Source: Methylobacterium symbioticum (lineage in GTDB: Bacteria > Pseudomonadota > Alphaproteobacteria > Rhizobiales > Beijerinckiaceae). From it: a DNA stretch of 64,000 bases. The stretch spans positions 1 through 64,000 of the forward strand of contig NZ_CABFPH010000010.1 of the NCBI RefSeq assembly GCF_902141845.1, given 5' to 3'. Shown here one piece after another: positions 57,897 to 64,000 of the stretch. The notes beneath the pieces were generated by a model, which saw only the letters and a program-made list of their open reading frames with translations, was not told the DNA's origin and ran no database searches. Both the position numbers and the translations under genes were made by a program. Each line of letters opens with the position of its first letter. Positions within the stretch are counted from its first letter, which is position 1.

Positions 57897-58130
57897 ATGC
57901 GCCCGATCCTTGCCACAGCGGCGGTCGCCGCGCTCTGGCTCGCCGCTCCCGCCGAGGCGCAGGTCGAGCGCGTGCCGCCCAACCCCTTCGCCTCGAACTA
58001 TCCGTCCGAGCCGCCGCCAGCCGTTGTGGTCGAGCGGCGCGACCCCCGCATCGTGCGCACCCGGCGCATCCGCCGTTCCCCACCTCCGCCCGAACTCGCC
58101 CCGCTGCCGCCGGGGCTGGTCCCGGATTGA
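57897..58130 (+). CDS. Small exported Pro-rich protein
   Basis: 77 residues. Signal peptide MRPILATAAVAALWLAAPAE-AQ is followed by a Pro/Arg-rich tail with VERRDPRIVRTRRIRRS. AGGAGG lies 6 nt before the ATG. No domain was recognised; probably periplasmic. Confidence 0.6.
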   Translation: MRPILATAAVAALWLAAPAEAQVERVPPNPFASNYPSEPPPAVVVERRDPRIVRTRRIRRSPPPPELAPLPPGLVPD

Positions 58131-58140
58131 GGACGAATCC

Positions 58141-58252
58141 TGAATTTCCAAGACCTCAGGCCTTTGGCGGGTCCAGGGCGGAAGCGCTGGGGCTTCCGTC
58201 AGGGCTCCGCCCCGATAGCCCGCCGAAGTGATGATCCCTTCGGAATCCCGGA
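58141..58252. repeat. Composite palindromic intergenic repeat (copy C)
   Basis: It contains GGGTCCAGGGC, AGGGCTCCGCCCCGATA and CCGAAGTGATGATCCCTTCGG, then AATCCCGGATCTCAGCC, all in the same order as copy B at 24.2 kb. It lies between the convergent ends of the small exported protein gene and fabI, suggesting a shared terminator. Confidence 0.65.
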
Positions 58253-58262
58253 TCTCAGCCGC

Positions 58263-59093
58263 TCATTCGTCGCCGACGACGCCGGCCGCGTCCTGCGCCT
58301 GCAGCACGTCGGGCCGGGGCATCGAGATGATGTTGTAGCCCGAATCCACGAAATGGACCTCCCCGGTGACCCCGCCCGAGAGATCGGAGAGCAGGTAGAG
58401 GGCCGAGCCACCGACATCGTCGAGGCTCACTGTGCGCCGAAGCGGCGCATGCGCCTTCTGGTGGTTGAACATCAACCGGGCATCGGCGATGCCGGCGCCG
58501 GCCAGCGTCCGCATCGGCCCGGCCGAGAGCGCGTTGACGCGGATGCCGGCCGGGCCGAGATCCGAGGCGAGGTAGCGCACCGAGGCCTCCAGGGCGGCCT
58601 TGGCCACGCCCATCACGTTGTAGTTCGGCATGACTCGGGTCGAGCCGCCATAGGTGAGCGTGAGGAGCGAGCCGCCCTCGCTCATCCGCTTGGCGGCGCG
58701 CTGGGCGATCTCGGTGAAGGAGAAGCACGAGATCGTCATGGTGCGCACGAAGTTGTCGCGCGTGGTGACCTCGACGTAGCGGCCCTTGAGCTGCGCCTTG
58801 TCCGAGAAGCCGATGGCGTGGACCACGAAGTCGAGCCGGCCGTCGAAGGCCGTATCGAGCCGGTCGAAAGCGGCGTCCACCGAGGCGAGATCCTCCACAT
58901 CGCAGGGGATCACCACGTCGGAATCGAGCTTGGCCGCAAGCGGACCGACCCGGCGGCCGAGCGCCTCGCCCTGATAGGTGAAGGCGAGTTGCGCGCCGTG
59001 CCGGTGGAGCATCCGGGCGATGCCCCAGGCGATCGAGTGATCGTTGGCAACGCCCATGATCAGGCCGCGCTTGCCCGCCATCAATGCCGTCAT
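58263..59093 (-). CDS. fabI: Enoyl-ACP reductase FabI
   Basis: 276 residues, SDR superfamily. GVANDHSIAWGIARMLHRHG is the NADH-binding glycine segment, DFVVHAIGFSDKAQLKGRYV follows, and TYGGSTRVMPNYNVMGVAKA carries the Tyr-x6-Lys catalytic pair. It performs the last reduction of fatty-acid elongation. Downstream of fabA-fabB on the same strand, though a hairpin at 59213-59233 lies before its start, so it may have its own promoter. Confidence 0.96.
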   Translation of the reverse strand: MTALMAGKRGLIMGVANDHSIAWGIARMLHRHGAQLAFTYQGEALGRRVGPLAAKLDSDVVIPCDVEDLASVDAAFDRLDTAFDGRLDFVVHAIGFSDKAQLKGRYVEVTTRDNFVRTMTISCFSFTEIAQRAAKRMSEGGSLLTLTYGGSTRVMPNYNVMGVAKAALEASVRYLASDLGPAGIRVNALSAGPMRTLAGAGIADARLMFNHQKAHAPLRRTVSLDDVGGSALYLLSDLSGGVTGEVHFVDSGYNIISMPRPDVLQAQDAAGVVGDE

Positions 59094-59212
59094 TCGATCG
59101 TTCGTCCCACTCTCCGCGCGGTCCCGGCTGGGACCGGATCCAGGCGGCGAGCCATAGCCCGCCCGTCGCGAGCCTGTCCAATCCGGGGCTGAGAGGGGGC
59201 TGGAAACGCGAA

Positions 59213-59233
59213 AGCCCCGCTGGGGACGGGGCT
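59213..59233 (-). terminator. Hairpin between a small membrane peptide gene and fabI
   Basis: Minus strand AGCCCCG-TCCCCAG-CGGGGCT followed by TTCGCGTTT. It lies 25 nt after the small gene's stop and about 120 nt before fabI, so it may end the fabA-fabB transcript. Confidence 0.55.
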
Positions 59234-59257
59234 CTGGGGTCGCGCGGGGTCGGGATC

Positions 59258-59374
59258 TCAGAAGTATCCGCCGGTGCGGTCGCGGGCATCCTCGAGCAGC
59301 ATCTGCTTGGCGAACACCGCCGCGCTGCCCGCGATGACCAGCCCGGCCAAGGTTCCGACGATGAACGGGACCAC
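59258..59374 (-). CDS. 38-residue single-helix membrane peptide
   Basis: GTG at 59374 with GGGAGAGAGAC close upstream; product MVPFIVGTLAGLVIAGSAAV then FAKQMLLEDARDRTGGYF. One transmembrane helix (about 3-22) and a charged C-terminal tail. It lies 60 nt after fabB and is followed by a terminator-like hairpin. No family was recognised; too short for routine gene callers. Its reading frame has a good third-position G/C bias. Confidence 0.55.
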   Translation of the reverse strand: MVPFIVGTLAGLVIAGSAAVFAKQMLLEDARDRTGGYF

Positions 59375-59434
59375 GACGTCTCTCTCCCTGCGCGTCTGCA
59401 CGACAATGAGCCGTGCAGCGGCAAGGTTCCGGCC

Positions 59435-60661
59435 TCAGGCGTCGGGGTGCTTGAGCACCAGCGTCGCGTTGGTGCCGCCGAAGCCGAAGGAGTTCGAGAG
59501 CACGTGGCCGAGGCGGGCTCCGTCCCGGCGCTCGCGCAGGATCGGCATGTCGGCGAAGGCCGGGTCGAGCTCGTCGATATGAGCGCTCTCGCAGATGAAG
59601 CCGTTGTTCATCATCAGGAGCGCGTAGATCGCCTCCTGCACGCCTGTGGCGCCGAGCGAGTGGCCGGTGAGCGATTTCGTCGCCGCGATCGGCGGGCAGT
59701 GCTCGCCGCGGCCGAAGACCTCGCGGATCGCCTCGATCTCCTTGTCGTCGCCGACAGGCGTCGAGGTGGCGTGCGGGTTGATGTAGTCGATCGTGACGCC
59801 CTTCAGGCCCTCGATCGCCTGGCGCATGCAGCGCACCGCGCCCTCGCCGGAGGGGGCCACCATGTCGTGCCCGTCCGAAGTCGCGCCGTAGCCCGCGACC
59901 TCGCCGTAGATGCGGGCGCCGCGCGCCTTGGCATGCGCGTATTCCTCCAAGACCAGCACGCCGGCGCCGCCGGCGATGACGAAGCCGTCGCGGCCCGCAT
60001 CGTAGGCGCGCGACGCCCGGGCCGGCGTCTCGTTGTACTTGGAGGACATCGCGCCCATGGCGTCGAACAGGACGGAGAGCGTCCAGTCCAGCTCCTCGCA
60101 GCCGCCCGCGAAGATGATGTCCTGGCGGCCCGCCTGGATGATCTCGGCGGCGTTGCCGATGCAGTGGTTCGAGGTCGCGCAGGCGGAGGAGATCGAGTAG
60201 TTCACGCCGCGGATCTTGAACCAGGTCGCGAGCGTGGCCGAGGCCGTCGAGGACATGGCCTTGGGCACGGCGAAGGGCCCGACGCGCTTGGGGCCCTTGT
60301 CGGTGGCGATCGCCGCCGATTCGACGATGGTGCGGGTCGAGGGACCGCCGGAGCCCATGATGATGCCGGTGCGGTCGTTCGAGACGTCGCCGGCCTCGAG
60401 GCCCGCGTCGCGGATCGCCTGCTCCATCGCCACGTGGTTCCAGGCGGTGCCGCCGCCGTGGAAGCGCATGGCGCGCCGGTCGACCACGCCCTCCGGATCG
60501 AGGCTCGGCGCGCCCGAGACCTGGCTGCGGAAGCCGTGGGCGGCCTGCGCCTCGTCCCGGGCGATGCCCGACCGCGCCTCGCGCAAGGAGGCGAGCACTT
60601 CCTGCGTGTTGTTGCCGATGGACGAGACGATACCCATCCCGGTGATGACGACACGGCGCAT
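59435..60661 (-). CDS. fabB: Beta-ketoacyl-ACP synthase I
   Basis: 408 residues. [20 protein letters not shown] is the start of the thiolase fold; [20 protein letters not shown] has the nucleophilic Cys; [12 protein letters not shown] and [14 protein letters not shown] supply the two catalytic His, and ends [15 protein letters not shown]. It elongates unsaturated fatty-acid intermediates, working with FabA. 135 nt after fabA. Confidence 0.97.
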   Translation of the reverse strand: MRRVVITGMGIVSSIGNNTQEVLASLREARSGIARDEAQAAHGFRSQVSGAPSLDPEGVVDRRAMRFHGGGTAWNHVAMEQAIRDAGLEAGDVSNDRTGIIMGSGGPSTRTIVESAAIATDKGPKRVGPFAVPKAMSSTASATLATWFKIRGVNYSISSACATSNHCIGNAAEIIQAGRQDIIFAGGCEELDWTLSVLFDAMGAMSSKYNETPARASRAYDAGRDGFVIAGGAGVLVLEEYAHAKARGARIYGEVAGYGATSDGHDMVAPSGEGAVRCMRQAIEGLKGVTIDYINPHATSTPVGDDKEIEAIREVFGRGEHCPPIAATKSLTGHSLGATGVQEAIYALLMMNNGFICESAHIDELDPAFADMPILRERRDGARLGHVLSNSFGFGGTNATLVLKHPDA

Positions 60662-60796
60662 GAACGAACTTGTCTCCGCCGCGGCGGCAGGCCTGCTGCG
60701 CACCGCGCTCCCGGTCAGCTAGGACGAAGCCGACACAATCTCAACTGCCGCGGGTCGAGAGCCGTTGCCGAGCCCTCGCCCGCGACGGGCGAAAAT

Positions 60797-61333
60797 TCAG
60801 CTCTGGAAGAGGGCGACGCGCAGATCCTGCGCCTCGTAGATGCGCTTGCCGTCGGCCTCCAGCCAGCCGTCGGCGATGCCGAGGACCAGCTTGCCCTGGC
60901 GCACGCGCTTGAGGTCGACCCCGTAGACCACTTGGCGGACGGTGGGCAGCACCTGATCGGTGAACTTGACCTCGCCGACGCCGAGCGCCCGGCCACGGCC
61001 CGGCGAGCCGAGCCAGCCGAGATAGAAGCCGACGAGCTGCCAGAGGGCGTCGAGGCCGAGGCAGCCGGGCATCACCGGATCGCCCTTGAAGTGGCAGGGG
61101 AAGAACCAGAGGTCGGGGCGGATGTCGAACTCGGCCCGGACATGGCCCTTGCCATGGGCGCCGCCCTCGCTCGTGATCTGCACGATGCGGTCGAACATCA
61201 GCATCGGCGGCAGCGGAAGCTGGGCGTTGCCGGCGCCGAACAGCTCGCCGCGGCCGCAGGCGAGTAGCTCCTCGTAGGAATAGCTCGACGCGCGGGGTGC
61301 GGTCTGCGCGGTGGAGTCGACGTCTGCGGACAT
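60797..61333 (-). CDS. fabA: 3-hydroxydecanoyl-ACP dehydratase/isomerase FabA
   Basis: 178 residues. [20 protein letters not shown], then [20 protein letters not shown] with the catalytic His and, on the following helix, Asp, define FabA; the C-terminus is [20 protein letters not shown]. It dehydrates and isomerises 3-hydroxydecanoyl-ACP, starting anaerobic-type unsaturated fatty-acid synthesis. ATG at 61333 begins the operon; divergent from irr, as in other Hyphomicrobiales. Confidence 0.97.
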   Translation of the reverse strand: MSADVDSTAQTAPRASSYSYEELLACGRGELFGAGNAQLPLPPMLMFDRIVQITSEGGAHGKGHVRAEFDIRPDLWFFPCHFKGDPVMPGCLGLDALWQLVGFYLGWLGSPGRGRALGVGEVKFTDQVLPTVRQVVYGVDLKRVRQGKLVLGIADGWLEADGKRIYEAQDLRVALFQS

Positions 61334-61539
61334 GGAGGTGGTTCGATTCCCTGGATTCGGATCGCCGCCGGAGGCTTGGCCGCCGGGCGGTGCCGAGCCG
61401 GAGCCTTCGGCGCGGCCGCTAGGCGGCGCGGGGCGCGGCGCCAGCATGGCCGACGCCTCAGTCGGCGCCTCGTTAGCACGGGGCCGAGCGCCTTCAAAGC
61501 TTCGCGCGGGATGCAGGGGGTTACAGGGCCCAACTTGGG

Positions 61540-61568
61540 TTGCGACGCCCACGCCTGTTTCGTATACT
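61540..61568 (+). promoter_or_regulatory. Probable sigma-70-type promoter of irr
   Basis: TTGCGA, 17 nt, TATACT, putting the start near 61575 and 37 nt ahead of the irr ATG. No ICE-type inverted repeat for Irr itself was recognised around it. Confidence 0.5.
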
Positions 61569-61611
61569 CCCGCATTAATCCCATGTCCGTGCAAGAGCGT
61601 CCCGTCCTTCA

Positions 61612-62124
61612 ATGTCCGAGCTGCTGCCCCTGCAGGCCGTCCTGAACGGCCGGATCGCCCCGCTCTCCGCGGAGGCGTCCGCCGCCGGCCGCCGCGGCTG
61701 CCCGCTCTCGGACCTGCGCGACCGCCTGCGCCGCGCCGGCCTGCGGCCGACCCGGCAGCGCCTCTCGCTCGGCTGGCTCCTGTTCGGCCGCGGCGACCGC
61801 CACCTCACGGCCGAGATGCTCTACGACGAGGCGATGCGGGCGAAGGTGCCTGTCTCGCTGGCGACCGTCTACAACACCCTGCACCAGTTCACGGAAGCCG
61901 GCCTGCTGCGCCAGCTCGCCCTCGACGGGTCGAAGGCCTATTTCGACACCAACCCGAGCGAGCACCACCACTTCTACCTCGAGGACGAGGGCCAGGTGAT
62001 CGACATGCCCGATTGCGGCATCACCGTCGATTCGCTGCCCGACGCGCCCGAGGGCATGGAGATCGCGGGCGTCGAGGTGATCGTGCGTCTGCGCCGCCGG
62101 GGCAGCAACCGCCGCCAGGGCTGA
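61612..62124 (+). CDS. irr: Irr, Fur-family iron/heme response regulator
   Basis: 170 residues. A winged helix ([40 protein letters not shown]) and the metal/heme site [12 protein letters not shown] without Fur's CxxC pair identify Irr. The N-terminus has RRGCPLSD, a Cys30-Pro31 heme-regulatory motif like that of Bradyrhizobium Irr, which allows heme-dependent turnover. In relatives Irr represses heme synthesis and activates iron uptake under iron limitation. It is divergent from fabA. A perfect terminator follows. Confidence 0.93.
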   Translation: MSELLPLQAVLNGRIAPLSAEASAAGRRGCPLSDLRDRLRRAGLRPTRQRLSLGWLLFGRGDRHLTAEMLYDEAMRAKVPVSLATVYNTLHQFTEAGLLRQLALDGSKAYFDTNPSEHHHFYLEDEGQVIDMPDCGITVDSLPDAPEGMEIAGVEVIVRLRRRGSNRRQG

Positions 62125-62155
62125 GGCCCGGCGCCATCGCGAAGCCAATGAATAA

Positions 62156-62181
62156 GGCCCGGGCAGCGCCCGGGCCTTTTT
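62156..62181. terminator. Rho-independent terminator after irr
   Basis: GGCCCGGGC-AGC-GCCCGGGCC followed by TTTTT on the plus strand and AT-rich DNA on the other side. It lies between the convergent ends of irr and an SH3-domain gene and probably serves both. Confidence 0.9.
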
Positions 62182-62197
62182 CATTCCACGCCCGCGC

Positions 62198-62761
62198 TCA
62201 CTGCACCTTCTCGTTCGGGTAGACGCCCCACAGCCGGTCCTGGCGGATAAAGCCGTCCACGTCGCCACGGCGGGAGGGCAAAGCCACGACGAGGCGGCAC
62301 CACGAGCCGGTGCAGCTCTTCACGCTACCGATCACGCCCGCCTCCAGCCGCGCCTCGTCCGGCGCACCGTCGTCGGCGCTGGCGCGCAGCGGCACCGCCC
62401 CCTTGTCGGGGCCCTTCTGCGGATTGACGATCGCCGTGCGGCGGCCCGACAGCAGCGAGTGCAGGACCCAGCCTTCCGTCCCCTCGGAATCGCGGATCCG
62501 GCGCCAGGTCTCGAACTCGGCGACGATCTCGACCGGCAGGCCGGCGCGCTGGAACACCCAGAGCGTGCGATGGTCCTTGGAGGGCCCCTCGCGCAGATTC
62601 ACGCGGTCGGTCTTCAGGCTGGCATAGCGCGGCAGCGGCAGCTTCGTGACCGGGCCGAGCCCGGCCTCGGGCATCGCGGCGGGCGGGGCCGGTGCCGCGC
62701 CCGCGGCCGTCAGCGGCAGAGCCAGGGCGGCAACCGTCAGGGCAATCCGGGCCACGCGCAT
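62198..62761 (-). CDS. Exported SH3-like domain protein
   Basis: 187 residues. Signal peptide (MRVARIALTVAALALPLTAA-GA) then an SH3b-type fold: ASLKTDRVNLREGPSKDHRT, WVFQRAGLPVEIVAEFETWR and RIRDSEGTEGWVLHSLLSGR; a second SH3b-like unit follows (RLEAGVIGSVKSCTGSWCRL, with two Cys). It is periplasmic, probably peptidoglycan- or partner-binding. ATG at 62761 has AAGGA 8 nt upstream; an in-frame ATG at 62770 also exists. Confidence 0.85.
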   Translation of the reverse strand: MRVARIALTVAALALPLTAAGAAPAPPAAMPEAGLGPVTKLPLPRYASLKTDRVNLREGPSKDHRTLWVFQRAGLPVEIVAEFETWRRIRDSEGTEGWVLHSLLSGRRTAIVNPQKGPDKGAVPLRASADDGAPDEARLEAGVIGSVKSCTGSWCRLVVALPSRRGDVDGFIRQDRLWGVYPNEKVQ

Positions 62762-63048
62762 CGTCGCCATCCTTCCTCGTCTCGATCCTGCCTGCGGCGT
62801 AGCCGGAGGCGCCCGGCGCCGGCGAGGGGCCGGATTGTGTTCCGCCCTCGCTCTGATAGAGAGGCCGGAGGCCCGAAACCTGCGTGTCGCCGGCTCCGGA
62901 CCCGGCCCGATCCTGTCTGGCCGAGTTCGGTTAATGGAGGTTTGAGGCGCCGCCGTGCCGAAGCCCGGCACGCGCCGCGCCTGAGGCATGCGGCCGACGG
63001 GCCCGAGGCTGAAACCTGCGGAAACGGGCGCAGGGCGAGGGAGGAACG

Positions 63049-64000
63049 ATGTCGAAGCGCAAGCCGCTCGTTGTGGTGACGCGGCGTCTGCCGGACGCCG
63101 TCGAGACGCGCATGCGCGAATTGTTCGACGTGCGCCTCAACGCCGAGGACAGGCCGATGTCGGCCGACGCGCTCGCCGCGGCTCTGCGCGAGGCCGACGT
63201 GCTCGTGCCCACCGTGACCGACGAGATCGACTCCGGGATCCTCGCCCAGGCCGGCCCGAACCTGCGGCTGATCGCCAATTTCGGCAACGGCGTCGATCAT
63301 ATCGACGTGGCCGCCGCCCTGGAGCGGGGCATCACGGTCACCAACACGCCGGGCGTGCTGACCGAGGATACCGCCGACATGACCATGGCGCTGATCCTCG
63401 CCGTCGCCCGCCGGGTGACGGAGGGTGCGCGCATCATTCCGGACGACGAGTGGAACACCGGCTGGTCGCCGACCTGGATGCTCGGGCGCCGCATCACCGG
63501 CAAGCGGCTCGGCATCGTCGGCATGGGCCGCATCGGCCAGGCGCTCGCGCGCCGCGCCCGCGCCTTCGGCCTGCAGATCCACTACCACAACCGCCGCCGC
63601 GTGCCGGCCGCCACCGAGAGCGCGCTGGACGCGACCTACTGGGAATCCCTCGACCAGATGCTGGCACGGGTGGACATCGTCTCGGTCAACTGCCCGCACA
63701 CGCCGGCCACCTACCACCTGCTCTCGGCCCGCCGCCTCAAGCTGCTCAAGCGCGAGGCCATCGTGGTGAACACCGCCCGCGGCGAGGTGATCGACGAGAA
63801 CGCGCTCGCCCGCCTGATCGAGGCCGGCGACGTCTCGGCCGCCGGCCTCGACGTGTTCGAGCAGGAGCCGGCGGTGAGCCCGCGCCTCGTCAAGCTCGCC
63901 CGCACCGGCAAGGTGGTGCTGCTGCCGCATATGGGCTCGGCCACCCATGAGAGCCGCCTCGACATGGGCGAGAAGGTCATCATCAACATCAAGACCTTCA
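63049..64000 (+). CDS. D-2-hydroxyacid dehydrogenase (cut by right edge)
   Basis: 317 residues within the window, open to the last base. LRLIANFGNGVDHIDVAAAL, LGIVGMGRIGQALARRARAF (Rossmann GxGxxG), VNTARGEVIDENALARLIEA and LPHMGSATHESRLDMG (catalytic His) mark a D-isomer-specific hydroxyacid dehydrogenase of the glyoxylate/hydroxypyruvate reductase group. GAGGGAGGAAC precedes the ATG. The exact substrate cannot be told; the extended segment EWNTGWSPTWMLGRRITG is typical of glyoxylate reductase-like members. Confidence 0.9.
   Translation, partial: MSKRKPLVVVTRRLPDAVETRMRELFDVRLNAEDRPMSADALAAALREADVLVPTVTDEIDSGILAQAGPNLRLIANFGNGVDHIDVAAALERGITVTNTPGVLTEDTADMTMALILAVARRVTEGARIIPDDEWNTGWSPTWMLGRRITGKRLGIVGMGRIGQALARRARAFGLQIHYHNRRRVPAATESALDATYWESLDQMLARVDIVSVNCPHTPATYHLLSARRLKLLKREAIVVNTARGEVIDENALARLIEAGDVSAAGLDVFEQEPAVSPRLVKLARTGKVVLLPHMGSATHESRLDMGEKVIINIKTF

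Overview
The window is high-GC DNA (strong G/C third-position bias, long antisense shadow ORFs) whose gene content points to an alphaproteobacterium of the Hyphomicrobiales, most likely Methylobacterium/Methylorubrum-like. Supporting markers are irr-fabA-fabB-fabI, chvI-chvG-hprK-EIIA(Man)-HPr, gapR, fliX-flgI, a rut pyrimidine operon and many short palindromic intergenic repeats. The genus is inferred; no rRNA gene is present. One tRNA (Arg, ACG) is visible.

Layout. 1-3.5 kb: three overlapping minus-strand glycosyltransferase genes, the last cut by the window edge; the middle one carries an in-frame palindromic repeat pair. 3.8-6.4 kb: a divergent ABC-exporter-like protein whose nucleotide-binding motifs are all degenerate. 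6.5-9.1 kb: fliX and flgI-flgJ-flgN, with a candidate sigma-54 promoter. 9.2-11.4 kb: small genes and tRNA-Arg. 11.6-13.6 kb: selA and an OhrR-type regulator. 13.8-19.5 kb: a GH13 glycosidase, a pentapeptide-repeat membrane protein, a YdcZ-like permease and a YdeP/FdhF-type molybdoenzyme. 19.6-24.2 kb: a metallothionein, then a ZnuD-like TonB receptor and a COG0523 GTPase in divergent orientation around Zur-box-like sequences, together a metal-homeostasis locus.

24.3-28.7 kb: a C39-peptidase ABC exporter and an HlyD adaptor, divergent from a 79-residue precursor with a double-glycine leader and a Gly/Val/Leu-rich core, followed by two perfect hairpins. This is the best candidate for an undescribed secreted-peptide system. 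28.8-37.7 kb: a hybrid histidine kinase, a PilZ protein, an aldo/keto reductase, an Mfd-family translocase, GapR and an unknown protein. 38-42.2 kb: rutABCD and a second COG0523 GTPase. 42.5-44.6 kb: an acyltransferase and an unknown protein. 44.7-48.8 kb: HPr, EIIA(Man), HprK, ChvG and ChvI, which form a nitrogen/carbon PTS and envelope two-component module.

49-58.1 kb: housekeeping and small genes (HugZ-like, lepA, an MNT/HEPN pair, panD, a methyltransferase, DUF427, DUF4142 and DUF6880 proteins). 58.2-62.2 kb: fabI, a 38-residue membrane peptide, fabB and fabA, divergent from irr, whose product carries a heme-regulatory Cys-Pro. The window ends with an SH3-domain protein and a D-2-hydroxyacid dehydrogenase cut by the right edge.
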